In this document: positions 27,172-39,089 of the stretch, one piece after another
Layout of the letters: each line of letters opens with the position of its first letter
How positions within the stretch are numbered: position 1 is the stretch's first letter
NCBI GenBank assembly: GCA_013396995.1
Contig: VWZP01004535.1
Span: forward strand, 1,282,858-1,346,857
DNA from: Dicaeum eximium
Taxonomy: Eukaryota; Chordata; Aves; Passeriformes; Dicaeidae
Direction: 5' to 3'
Length of the DNA stretch: 64,000 bases
Made by a program: the position numbers and the translations under genes
Notes under the pieces: model-generated
Told to the model about the DNA's origin: nothing
The model's database searches: none
The model's input: the letters and a program-made list of their open reading frames with translations, nothing else

Positions 27172-29274
27172 CTGCCAGGGCACGGGGACATGGGAGCAGG
27201 TAAATCACAGCCTCAGCAGCACACTGCAAACAGCAACCTCTTTGTTCAGGAATTCAACACAAACCAGAGCAATCATCGCTCTGATGCCTCAGGTTTTGGT
27301 TTTTATATTTTTCAGATTCTGTGCTGCTTTAGTGTGAGGATCTGGGCTTCATATTATGGGATGGTGAGCTCTGTGCACAGAGCAGGGAGACAAAACAATT
27401 CCTTCCCTAGCTGGGGACCAAGGGCAAATGATCCAAACCTCAGGCCCAAGAGCACAAACAACGTGGGCTGAAGAGAGAAAAACAAGAAGGATGTGACTGG
27501 GTGGGCTAAAGCTGGAATTGGACAATGAACTCCAAGATGCAAATGGAGCAGAACTGATCAAAGTGCCAGAGCCGTGCCCGGTGTCCGTTTTGTGCCCATT
27601 TTGGTTCATCTTGGGTGCAGCCCTGGCTGGTGGATCCACTGAGGAAATCTTTTTAATAAATCCCTGCTTTATTCTGTAACCCTGTCCAGCCTCTGCTCTA
27701 GGGCAGCCTGCACAAGGCATCAGCTCATTTATTGAAGTAACACTGAACTGATGGTATCACTGGAGTGATGGGGTATCTTGGGCATGCAAATTGCTGCTAA
27801 GAGAAACTTCATTCATCCATGCCCAATTATATCCTGCTAAATTTGCATTAGTCCATATTACTTTCATTCACAAAATGCATTCTTCTTTCCTGGACCTTGA
27901 CAATTGTGTTCATCAATTATAAGAAGCTGATAGGCAATAAAATATTTTATTATAAAACCCCTCACCTGTTTGACTTCTCTTTATCACAGGAGGACTGTGC
28001 ACCTCCCTTGAAAGCATATGGCTCTCTCAGTGATGAGGAGTGTTAAAAGGGAAAATGTATTTACCAATATTGAGAAAATGTTATCCAGCAACATTTTAGT
28101 TTTACTTGCCCTCTTTTGCTGTCATTGCACCAGTTTTATGGAGAAAAGAAACCCCTTTGTGTTTTGTGTGCGTTCTGAGTAACTACAAGCTTAAATTTGC
28201 TTTTCTTCTCCTACTCCAGGGTAGCTCAGTAGTATAAAATCTCAATAAAAATAATTTTCATGCTCCTTAGTGGAGAATCTTCTTAAAAATTGCCAACATT
28301 CTTAATATTTGATGCACATAAAATTGGAATCAGCAAACACTTTACACAGATTGTTTTAAATTACACCTTCCATGCACTGTTAAAAATATCTCCCTACTTG
28401 GATACATTCTGAGATCTGCCAAAAAGTCTGTTTTCTTGTCCTACACAACCAATTTAAGAGTTCAGATAATTTCCCACTTGGAAAAGCTCAGCTAAGGTCC
28501 TGAAGAAAGCAACTGATTGTGTGCTTGACATAATTCAGTGGTTTCAAAATTCTGCAATGAGTCAGTACCACCGTTTACATGATCCACCGTGAAATACAGA
28601 TAGGCCTTTTCAGTTAATAAAAACAGAAAAAGAAGCCCAGAAAAGCCCAATTCCCTTATCACATGGATGCCAGGCATTGGAAATTGCCTATCAGCATTAA
28701 TTTAAGCCTGAGCATTGATTAAAGTGTATACTGTAAACTCAGTGGATGGAGGCAATTGTTAAGTGTCTTTCTGCAGGTCATTTCACAGCTGGCAGGTGAG
28801 AGTTAATATAATGATCAGTAATAAAAGATTAATGTGTGATGCAAGCCAGGCAAAACTGCAATGAACACAGGCAGTATATAAGAAGGGCATTACTTTTGCA
28901 GCTTCAGATTATCACGTTTTACTAAAAATAAATGAACACAGCAAAGGGCCTGGCTGGTGATTTAATTCCAGCAGGCACCAACGCAGTTGCTGCTGCAAAT
29001 CTGAGTTGAGGAGTTCATGAGACCCAAAGTGAGAGGAATTTGGGACAAAGAAGGAAGGAGTCTGGAGAGACACCAGAATGTGTGAGAGAGCCCTGCTGCT
29101 CTCAGGGGCTTCAGCTGCAAAGGCAAGAGGCAGCAAATAATGGGAACAGTGGGGCTGGAACACTCCCAGCAAATGAAATGCAAGGAGGAACAATGAAGCT
29201 CCTCATGCCCCCACTGCTGCACAGACCCTGAGTGAGCAGGAGAGCTCTGAGCTCCACGGGGTGAATTCTTAGTC

Positions 29275-29760
29275 AATAGTGCACTGTATCATTCTATATT
29301 TATAGAAGATGAAGGATTACCTAGCAGGGAGAAAAGCATCTGGAAATGAAATATTGACGACCTAATCCATTTACATAATTAGCCTTTTTCTACTAACAAT
29401 TTAACCAACTTATTTATTTGGAGATCAAGCAGCTACCGCTAATGAATTTTATACAAAGAATACTAATAATGACTCCTCTGGAACATGAGAATAATCACAG
29501 CAGGAATTAGCTTTCTACTTAAACATCCTTCCTTTGCAACATATCAATCTAATGTGTCCATAGCACCATTAACAACCAGATACATTGTTCAATTAAATTA
29601 CAAAATGAGCTGCTAAGCCCTAGTTATGTTTCTTGTTTAATTTACATTGCTTTCTGCCTATCTGGGGAGATTCGTATTATAATATCCACTGAACTTTAAT
29701 ATGTACCATAATTATTTGGGTTGGGATAGGATAATATGGCTGTCACCTGTAGAATTAATG
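29275..29760. promoter_or_regulatory. Candidate conserved non-coding block (TAAT-dense)
   Basis: Nearly 500 bp without recognisable repeats, dense in TAAT/ATTA homeodomain-type cores (for example TACATAATTAGCC, CAATTAAATTAC, GCTAATGAATTT). Word usage is unlike the surrounding intron, and it lies 2.1-2.6 kb upstream of exon D in transcript order. A developmental enhancer is possible but unproven. Confidence 0.25.
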
Positions 29761-32182
29761 GAAGCAATTTCACAAAATATTAAACAGAAGACAGCATGCT
29801 TAACAGATGAACTTAGTACATGCTCCTACATTTTTCCCCACAATTTTCTTTTTTTAAGGAATAATGCTGCAAAGTTTGTTAGTTGTCCTCTTTGTTTTGA
29901 AACAGTGATCGCATTTATGTAGCACAGACAAATATGAAAAGCCATCCAAAATGCACTAACCTGGAAATAAGACATACAGGTACAAACAGGAGAGTAAATC
30001 TGCCCATGTATTTCTAATAAATATGAGATTTATTCTATTAAAATTCAATCTTTCGATTTCAGGGCAATATGGAAAACAAAGCTAAACCAGCATGTTCACT
30101 TTTCCTGTGAGCCACTGAATTCTGAAACACTCCACTCTCAGCTTCTAACTGTGCCTCTGCTATTACTCCTTTCCAGTTTGTAAAACGCATTTCCATGACA
30201 GATCCAGTCATTTCAGTGAACACAAAGCATCCTGCAGTTATTAACAGTGCTGCCAATTTCCTAGAGATTTAGTGCAGTGCCACTCCTGGAAAACAGGTAG
30301 GGAACAAAAGTGTGGCAATTACACTCACACAGACCTTTATGACCATTTCATCTCCACAGATATTTATCTAACTCTGTGTTATTATCTTCTGCACACGATG
30401 ATGAACTGTGGCATTGGATAGTACTTATTGACAATTTTAAGATGATAGTAGGTAAAATGTATTTATGTCTTTATTGCTGTTATTCACAGTATCTGTCATT
30501 ATTAAGAAGATTTTTTTCAATGCCTTGTAAAACGTTAAAGCAAGCAGTGTTTTGTTGTGCAGCAGATTCTCTTGCTCTCCTTTTTGCTCTGACACTGCAA
30601 CAGCTGCAGGAGAGGGTGAAACAAAATTTGAGCTAAACTGGAGCTGCCTGGTCTGTCCCATTGTCCCTGTGGTGTGAAAACAAAACCAAGGAAAGCCATC
30701 CAGACTCTTTCAAGACCTGGTCCCTCACTGAAATCTGTGGGCTTCCAGGCAGGTGAGGGCAGGTGTGTGTTCAGAACAAACCAGTACAGCCAGCACAAAC
30801 CAGGGCTGCCCAGCCCAAGCCAGCACAACTGCAGCTGGTCCAACAGGCCTGAGGTTTCCCTTCCCTTATGGAAGGGGGATTAAAGGCTGAGAGATTAACA
30901 TGTTCTAACCTTCCAGGAACCCATTGGAAAGGTGGAAATTTCTAGGCTAATCCAGTTTTACCCTGCTGCAGCAGAGCTTTCCTAACTGCCTGTTTACCTT
31001 TTCAATCCTGTTCCCATTCATCCTTCTACACACCTGCATTTCTGCTCTCCTGCCTCTCCCCTCAGTGCCTTTTACTTCCCTGCTCTGGGATGGGGAAGGT
31101 GAGCCATTCCCAAGGGTTTTGCTTGGATGCAGGTCCAGAATGTGACCTTCCCTCTCTTCTTTTCCACTTCTCCCAACTGATTCTGCGTTACTTTTTTTAG
31201 TGTCCCCCTTCCCAAGTTTCACCTCACTTTGGAGTCCAATTCTGTCTCACTGCTCTCCAAGTACAAATCTCATGATTCCACACTGCCTTTGCTCAAGGAC
31301 AGTTCCTGTGAGCTCCTGCCATGTCTTCCCTGAGGTGCCTCCTCTGCCCAGTCTCTCCCTGAGTTGCCTTCTCCAGCCCCTCTCCAAGGGCAATCAGCAG
31401 TAAAATCCTCATCGCATCTCCTTTCCTCATTCCCAACAGAGATGCAGGCTGCTGGCTGGGAGCTCCCAAAGCTCCAACACTTCATTGGATTGATCCCTCT
31501 ACAGCCAGGAATCCATCAGGGTGTGCAACAACCAAATGAGGAGAGCAAGAGAGGCTCTGTCAGCCTCCCCCAGCATGGCCAGCACTGGGAACTGCTCGGG
31601 ATTCAAGTGTGGCCACCACTATAAAGGCCCAGGCTGCACAGTTGCCTCCTTCAGTGGAAAAGTCTCCACAAAGATAGAAACAGGAATTATATGGCACCAC
31701 ATGTCTGGAACAGTCTCCAGATGGAGAATGGGGAAGAGAGGTACACTGATGTCTTCTCCTCTAAATTACTTGGAAATAATTAGTACTTCCTCCATATTCA
31801 ACCCCATGCAAATCCTGACATAAACTCCAGAGCCCCCTCCAAGTATAACTGTCCATAAAATGGAAACAGGGAAGCTCCACGTGGAACAGGAAGGAGCAGC
31901 CTTCTGACCCTCCCACAGAGCTGAGGGTTGGATGTTTATGCTACAACAACCTGCTGATTATTCAGTGAAGGCAGAGATGAGGAATTCCAATGAGCTTTGT
32001 TGCATAAAAATATAATTGTAGCATATGTCAGTATAGAGCTAATAAAAAAGGGAACATAGAGGAGAAAGTGCTTTAGCACAACATCCATCCACTGGTGAGC
32101 TGTGCATCTCTGCAAACCCTGGTGCCACAGGCCTCATGCCAAGTGCTCCTGAGAGCTGCTTTAACTGCACTTCCCAACCTTT

Positions 32183-32377
32183 GTTAGCCAGGATTAGCTG
32201 GGGGCTAAGCCAGCACGTGCTGCAATCCCTCATTGACTTTGCTGTGTAGTCATTTTGCTGAATCCATGACACCTTGGTAAAACAATATTATCATCTGCTC
32301 TGATCGATTCATGGGTGAAGGCTCTCGTTTATAAATTTTGAGGATTTATCACCTTTTGCTGGTGGCTGAGATGGATC
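32183..32377. repeat. 195-bp direct duplication, copy 1
   Basis: This 195-bp segment, from GTTAGCCAGG to GATGGATC, recurs at 32406-32600 with a single mismatch (GGGGG against GGAGG near the left end). It ends directly against the unknown base at 32378. The near identity and the adjacent N point to an assembly join as much as to a real duplication. Confidence 0.97.
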
Positions 32378-32378
32378 N
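32378..32378. other. Ambiguous base (N) at a probable assembly join
   Basis: The only N in the window. It sits exactly at the end of duplication copy 1 and is followed by a 27-bp spacer found nowhere else nearby, then by copy 2. This is what a one-base gap or polished join between overlapping contig ends would leave. Confidence 0.9.
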
Positions 32379-32405
32379 CGACACCTGTCTTACTTAACCA
32401 AGACA

Positions 32406-32600
32406 GTTAGCCAGGATTAGCTGGAGGCTAAGCCAGCACGTGCTGCAATCCCTCATTGACTTTGCTGTGTAGTCATTTTGCTGAATCCATGACACCTTGG
32501 TAAAACAATATTATCATCTGCTCTGATCGATTCATGGGTGAAGGCTCTCGTTTATAAATTTTGAGGATTTATCACCTTTTGCTGGTGGCTGAGATGGATC
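32406..32600. repeat. 195-bp direct duplication, copy 2
   Basis: Second copy, offset 223 bp from the first, with one mismatch. After it the sequence runs on into unique intron, while copy 1 is preceded by unique intron. A single-copy allele would be explained by collapsing 32183-32405. Confidence 0.97.
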
Positions 32601-32988
32601 AGTGCTACAGCAGCACAGAGGAATGAAGGAGACATTAAACTGCACCATTGCTTACTCTTGAGGATATTAATTTGTATAAAGATAGTTCATTTACATATCT
32701 TGTAAACATGTAATGCTCTCTATTAAATTTATCACTGTAAATATCTAAATTAAATTTAATCCATTAAATTTTAAAAGTTATATTAAAAACCCCTGTAAAT
32801 GGAGAGCATTGCCAATAAAAAGTAATAACATTGCCACATTTATATTGCTTGAAGTGCTTCAGAAGGATGAACCTAATTGGAGCAATAGAAACATAACACC
32901 ATTTTTCAGAGAGGAAGATTGTCCTAGAAGGGATATAAATATTGGCAGTCCATGGTTAAAATGAAAGGCTTTGGGGGTGGATTTTTAC

Positions 32989-33125
32989 CTGTCTCCTATA
33001 TAGCCAGCTGTACACAGGCATTTTCCTGTCACAGGGTCACAGCGTCCTCCGTTGTGGCATGGACAGTCCTGGCTGCAGTTAATTCCAAAGGTTCCAGGAG
33101 GACACGGCTGTGCACACACCAGCCC
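32989..33125 (-). CDS. MEGF11: MEGF11 exon C: one EGF-like repeat
   Basis: The acceptor AG at 33126-33127 is preceded by a pyrimidine tract, and the donor GT (GTAAAA) is at 32987-32988. The exon enters in phase 0 and leaves in phase 2 (45 codons plus AG). It begins GLVCAQPCPPGTFGINC and ends CTAGYIGD, the fourth visible repeat. The trailing AG joins a G in the next exon to give Arg, restoring the GDRCQEEC junction typical of MEGF11. NCS is a potential N-glycosylation sequon. The donor is a weaker match than GTAAGT beyond the first four bases, so some exon skipping is possible, but removing 137 bp would shift the frame. Confidence 0.93.
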
Positions 33126-33896
33126 CTGGAAAGGTTGCAGAAAGAGCAATATTTCAGTCAACATTCATAATGCAATAAATTTCTCTATGCAGCTTGGAAT
33201 TTTATTGTCCTTCTTGCTAAAACTAGATGTAAGTGTAGCAGCAATATTTTATCTGCATAAGATGTGCTAAAGACAGTCTGAAAACTCCACTACTACAGTA
33301 AATGCCTGCCTGGCCTGACTCCAGAAGGAATTTTTCTCACCAGTGCATACTCATGATTAATTCTCTTCCTTGGAGCTCCCCCACAAACTGCAGCTGGGCT
33401 TGCACTGCCCCTTGAACAGCCACACCAAGATGTGGGAGAAGTTAAAGGCAACCAGAGAAGTCTACAAAGCTGCTTGTGTGCTCCTGGGGTTTTTGTGAAA
33501 TGGAGAGTCTGAAAAGCTGTTGGCCACAAACTGCACAGAGGAGGTTTGGGAAGGAGGGGATTGTTGGAAAGGTTGCACTGGGGGGGTGTAGCTGTGCTGC
33601 TTTGGGTGGTCCCTGATGATCCCTCCTGTTCAGCCAGTCTCATTCATCCAACCTGCTGGAATCCAGAGCACAGAAAATATTTCTCTGTCTGTTTTAAGAA
33701 ATTCTGACCCTCAACAAAACACTGCTTTTAACCTTCGTCCCTAAGAAAAATTGCCAAAACTTTAGGATGAGTTAGAGCACACAAGATTTTAATATGTGAC
33801 AGTAGTAATTTTTTACACAGTATATCATAGAGTGTAAAAATTAAAGTTTTAAGATTTTAATATGAAAAGAAATAGGGCAAAATAGTAGAATTTAGG

Positions 33897-34323
33897 TGTT
33901 GCCCCTTCTTCCTTCTTGTCCCTTTTCACCTCCATTTCTTATAGTACTTCTTATAAAAGACTATTAGTTAGTGTAATAATGTAAAAGTTACGTATATAAG
34001 TTAGTGAGAGTTATTAGTAAAAAAGCAGAAACAAAGTACGTATTAAAAAATAATTAAATAAAATATCTTTAAAAAGCCTTAGTTTTGAGTACTCAAAGTC
34101 CATTTTATACCTCGCCTTTTACATACTAAGTCTAGTACAAACAGTGTGCTAAACTTAAAATAAGATAAAAATAAACAAAACCCTAAAAAGCAAAAAAACC
34201 AGTGTCCAACTCGTTCTTCACCCCTAAAAAAAAACTCAACAAAAAATCTCCCTCCAAAAAACCCTAAAAATTAAACTCCCATCCTTGTTGTAACCAAGAA
34301 AAAAACCACAACACAACCCAACA
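33897..34323. mobile_element. Possible solo LTR remnant, unassigned
   Basis: A 427-bp AT-rich block bounded by TGTTG at the left and CAACA at the right, the TG...CA inverted ends expected of a retroviral LTR. On the plus strand it holds TATAAAAG near 33952 and AATAAA near 34057. Its composition differs sharply from both flanks. No target-site duplication is visible (TTAGG on the left, CAGAG on the right), no primer-binding site and no viral coding sequence is recognised, and the family is unknown. It could simply be AT-rich intron. Confidence 0.3.
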
Positions 34324-37300
34324 CAGAGGCTGGAAATTCCTCTACTGCCCTTCACACCCTTCCCTCTGCTCCTTCTGCTCTCTCCAGCCACACATCCGTC
34401 TCTCAAATCAGCACAGAATGGCTCTGCCAGAGCTTTGGGAGAGCCATGGAGGGGCAGGATGGGAATGAGGATTAGGACAGCTGCAGAAAGCCCCCAGTGA
34501 TGGCACAGAAGCAAAGTGAGTCCCCACATCAGCACTGCAACAACCTTTTGGCCAGAAGAAGGAGTTTTGCAGTGGAATATCTACCTAATCCCTAAACAGT
34601 GACAGGATGCAGCATCCAGCATCCTCCCAGCTCCTTATCCCCAACCCTGGAGCCACATCTCAGTCCCTGACCTGTCTCAATTCCACATCCCATTTTATGC
34701 TCCCAGCCCTCTGCTTTCCTGCCTCTTTATTCCAGTCTGTTCCAAATCCCTGTGGCAGCCTCCCTTTTAATCCTCTCCTCCATCCAGACCCAAATGCTCA
34801 TCTCTGAGATGTTTCCTCCTTCCCCTCCCTGCTCAACCAGCCCTGGGGGTGCAGCAAAGCCAGGCTGTCCCTGCTGTGCCCCTGGCAGTGCTCACAAGGA
34901 CAGCAGCTCCCAGGTAATCCCTGCTCCAGCTGTTCAGCCCCAAGGCAGGGAATGCTCACCCTTCTGTGGGGTTGTGTCTTTGGAGAATTTACCTGCCAGA
35001 CTCAGGTGGTTTCCCTCCAGGTATCCCATAATATCCCTACCAAGTATCAAGGCCTTACAAGGATTTCCCCAGACTTTCTTAGAAGTTGTATGAATGTTTT
35101 CCTCCCTGTGAGCAAATTTAGAGCCTGAGGCTGGCATCCAGCTGAGGAACTTGAGGAACTTCAGCCAACTGTTTCTGGCAGTGCTGGGATCTGAAGTTGT
35201 GGTCCTATAATGGAAAATGTTTGGCATCTGCAGCAAGTGGTGCTGCTGCCAGTGCCACCACAGTGCCCAGTGTGAGACAGAAACAGTGTCTGGCCACAGG
35301 ATTATTTGGGTTTAATTTCTCTGTTTCCCTAAGCAAGCCCTGGGGGCTCTGGGTTTTGAATAAAGCCCATATCAGCCACAACTTATTCAAAATATAAACC
35401 AGGAATATAATGGCTGCTTTCACTCCTTGGGGCTTGGGAAGTTTAGCTGTATCAACAGCCCCAAAGTGAAGAGGCTGCTCTTCAATGTCACCATAAAACA
35501 GATACTTTGAGCCTTTCCCAGCCAGGGCTATGTGGCTCCTTAGCTGTAAAACAGACAGGTTGGCCTCAGTTCAAGAACTTTCAGATTACACTGTTAAAAA
35601 CTGGTGTCTCTGGACTTGAGTAATACACAACACTATATATCTGAAAACCTAAGTGTCCATTTATCTTGATAATAAATACTTTCTCCCTTCATGTCTCAAA
35701 AGGAACAGGATTTCTATCAACAAATGATGAGAAAGCAATACTCTGGGATGCATCCCCCTGGAGCCAAGAGAATCTTTAGCTGTACTTTTTGCATTAATAT
35801 GTACTGAGGGAATTCAAAACATCCCTCTCTAGAGGATCAAATGTCAGACCAACGTTTCCTGCTGCTTATACATCTAATCAGCAAAGTTCACCCCATCAGC
35901 ACCTTTTTAAGGCCCTGATCTCATCAGCTTCTGCTTTTGACATTGTTTGCTGTGTTTTGTAGGACAGAAAAGATATTCTTCTGCTCCATTTTCTCAGACA
36001 CCCCCACGTTTAAAATCCACAACAGAAAGAAAAATAAACAAAAATACAAATGATGCTTCCCAATGCCCAGAATCAATAGGAGAGAAGTGATGAGCAGGAT
36101 GTGCTGTATTACCACAGCACCACCATGCCATGGGAAGGGCTCTGGGGCCAAACAGGGGGCGTTGCCAGTGACAAATGTTCTGTCACGTCAGGAAATATTG
36201 CTGCTTTCCTCAGCACAGAGGTCTAGTCCTTCAAAAGGGCTTCTGAGAAGCATTGCAAATGCTAAATTAACTTCTCTCCTCACTTTCTGAGAGCGTTTGG
36301 AGAATTTAATATTGCAAATGAGAAAGATGTATAGAATTAAACCTGTAAATTGTTAATGAGGCCCTAAAGCAGCCACCCACTAAACTCCACAGCCACAAAA
36401 GCACAGAAGTGGAAAAGCCCAACATTGTGGGATGCTGGAAGCCACGTTCTGTTGACTGTTCAACAATAGAGGCTGTTGGCCACCATCCTCCTGGTGAAGG
36501 ACCCATGGGGCAGTAAAATCCCAGAGGACACTGTCCATGGAATTTGTGCTGCTGGGAGATTTGGCACTGGTGGGAGGAAAGAAATTACAAGTCATAAAAG
36601 AACCAGGCTTTGAAGATGGCAGATCCAAGGAAGAACCTCAGAACCCCAGAACTTCCTCCTTTTAAAGTCACTGCCTCCCCTTCCCCATCCCACCAAACCC
36701 CAAGGGACCTGAGCTCCTGTTAATAAGCCAACCTAGGAAAGGATAAAAGTTGCAGCTCATCCAGCAGCAATAAAGTCCAAGTGGATTTGCACTTGTAGAA
36801 ATCTAGGGAGAATTCTCTCCTTCCAAAATGATGGTATATTCAATATATATGTGCAGTCTCAAGCCTCAAAATCAGCAAGTAAAATTCCTGTGTCACAGAA
36901 ATCCGTGGTGTGAAATAAAACCAATGCTGTCTAGCAATCCCATCTCGCCTGCTCGTTTACAGCCCCCTCATGTCTCACTTCCCAAACCATTCCAACCACC
37001 AAGAGTTAAAAATATAGCATGAAAACATACTTTTTATCCCTCTTTGTACACTGAATTACCAGCTTTTCATTAAAACCCTGGAGAGACCCTTTATACTTAA
37101 AATCTCAACATTTACAAGCTGAGTGCTTTTACTTATAATTTCAGTTTCTTTCTGCAGAATACTTGATCTTTCTCTTCAATTTTCAGTTATGCTTGTTTCA
37201 AACATCAATTGTTAACTCTAGGGTTCCTCCAGGGACAGAGCAGCCAACAACACAGTTTTCAGAAAAGTCTCTCTGGGCTCCTAAAAATGCATAAAAGGAA

Positions 37301-37864
37301 CTCCAGGCTGTAAGGAATTGGGCAGGACTGGGCCAGAATTCAACCACAGCTGCTGTGCAGTGCTCTGGTTCTTCTTAGTGTCTGTGCTGCATCCTAAAAG
37401 ACATCTAAAAATTCCTGTTCTATTCTGATATTCTTATTTGTTTAGTGATATTTTAACTTTGAAAAAGAGAAGAAAACTCCTCATAAAATACAAGTAAGGA
37501 AGAATACAGAAAAACAACTCAAATCCTGAGAAATCTTGGCATGCAGGAGGAGAGATGAAAATAGTAATATTTTTATGTGAATCACTTTATTGATCTTATT
37601 CTTATTCTTATGGGGTAGTGCCAGAATGGACTGATAGGCCCTCAAAAATATGTGAATTGCTTTCTTAATGTTCCAGCAGCCAAGGAAAGAATCTTTTCTT
37701 TGCCACCACTGATTGCCAGGGGAGGGCAAGGGGACATATTCATACTTCTGACAAGTTTTGCCTTTGTCATTTGAAATGGAATAACCTCATCACCACCCTT
37801 GCCATGACAGGTGGTGTTAGAGAGATTCCAGCTCTCTTGGAGGAGAGCTGGAGTGAGAGACATT

Positions 37865-37917
37865 TAGTTAGAGATATTTTCCACCAAAAAATCTCTAGTT
37901 AGAGATATTTTCCACCA
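37865..37917. repeat. 22-bp direct repeat, 31-bp period
   Basis: TAGTTAGAGATATTTTCCAC plus CA occurs at 37865-37886 and again at 37896-37917 without mismatch, separated by nine bases. It is a small local duplication; it falls at the 3' end of a minus-strand open frame. Confidence 0.95.
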
Positions 37918-38666
37918 CAATTTAAGGACAGCAATGTTCTCCCACAGAACATTGTTGCTGATGTACAGCAGCACCTCATACCTGGTACTTTTGAACTCAA
38001 AGCAGCTGATGTATAAATGGAAAGGAACATAAACCTCTCTCTCAGTTTTTGTATGTTTGAACAGGTAGAGGGTCCTCATCAGAAGTCCCAGTTGTGTGAT
38101 GATCTGCAGGGCCTTCCATGTAAAAATAAAAACTTCAGAGTACTTGCATGCTTTAAAATCCAGCAACTTTGCCAAGAGACTAATTGTCAGATACAGGAAA
38201 AATGCCAGGAAGTTTAGTACAGCTAAATGGGATAAAATCCTGTGAGACTTGGCATGCCCCAAGAGAGTTCATTATTACATTATTGATAAAGTTGAGGACT
38301 TTGAAAATGCTTGGCATTGCTTTCCTGACACAAAGGATTAAAGGTTAGGGCAGCTGTCTCTCTGCAGTGCAAGCCCTGACACAAGCAGATCTCTGGCAAT
38401 CAATGGCAGCGGTGCCTGGGCAAGGACACGACGCTGACTCTGTGCCCTGGGCTCAGCCCTGCTGCCTGCCTGAGACACGGATTGCCCCGGCTTCTCCCTC
38501 TCCCTGAAGGTGAACAGGACACTTTGTGCCTCTGACAATGCTGAGCTGGGCTTTGAGCTTTCTGTCCTGAGTGAGGCACTGTCTAAGGCTGCAGGGAATA
38601 TTCCAAGGAACTGGAACTCACAGACATGCTGTTGTTTTCAAACCCTGTGATGGCACCTGCAAGCCA

Positions 38667-38812
38667 GAGAATCACAGAACCACTGAGGCTGGAAACACCC
38701 TCCAAGATGATCAAGTCCAACCATTCCCCCTGCCCTGCCAAGCCCAGCCCTAACCCCTGTCCCCAGGTGCCACACCCACGTGTTTTTGGAACGCTTCCAG
38801 GGAAGGTGGCAG
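38667..38812 (-). mobile_element. CR1 LINE fragment, minus orientation
   Basis: Begins AGAATCACAGAACCACTGAG and continues CAAGATGATCAAGTCCAACC, then GTGCCACACCCACGTG, in the order of a reverse-complemented CR1 3' end. It is truncated and lies about 160 bp past the donor of exon B. Confidence 0.85.
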
Positions 38813-38968
38813 CTCCCAAACTGGTGACCTGTCTGTGCAGTGCTGTGCACATGCAGCAAATGTGGTCCCAGTTTGGGAACAGTTAGAGCCTGGCTGGCAC
38901 CCATCAGCTGAGGTAGTGAACAATGAAGATCCAGTTCCAAGCCCTGGGTGAGGAGCAGCAGTACCCAC

Positions 38969-39089
38969 CATCCATCCAGCAGGACAAGAGCACTCCCCAG
39001 TGATGTGGTGACAAACTCCCCCGTTCTGGCAGGGGCAGCGCAGCTCGCACTGGGCTCCGTGGCTGCCGGGGGGACACAGCTCCTCACAG
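38969..39089 (-). CDS. MEGF11: MEGF11 exon B: one EGF-like repeat
   Basis: Its acceptor AG is at 39090-39091 after a CT-rich tract, and its donor GT (GTGGGT) at 38967-38968. The first base completes a Phe codon begun in exon A, then 40 codons follow and the exon ends in phase 0 with ATG. It opens CEELCPPGSHGAQC and ends GECSCPAGWM, so it holds the third visible repeat. The order of cysteines and the NGGVC turn are intact. The choice of donor is fixed by the next exon, which starts GGG (Gly) and restores the GWMG motif of the EGF loop. A CR1 fragment lies about 160 bp downstream in transcript order. Extracellular part of the protein. Confidence 0.93.

Larger units (their letters stand above)
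27172..32988 (-). other. MEGF11: MEGF11 intron between exons C and D (5.8 kb)
   Basis: Mostly unique AT-rich sequence. It includes an AT-rich TAAT-dense block (29275-29760), the N-associated direct duplication (32183-32600) and a very AT-rich stretch with a short inverted repeat (32640-32900). No CR1 and no further EGF exon were seen. Confidence 0.7.
33126..38968 (-). other. MEGF11: MEGF11 intron between exons B and C (5.8 kb)
   Basis: Contains an AT-rich LTR-like segment (33897-34323), a 22-bp direct repeat (37865-37917) inside a minus-strand open frame of 132 codons, and a CR1 fragment (38667-38812). The rest is unique sequence, including C/T-rich stretches near 34600-34930. No additional EGF exon is needed by the phases. 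Confidence 0.7.
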
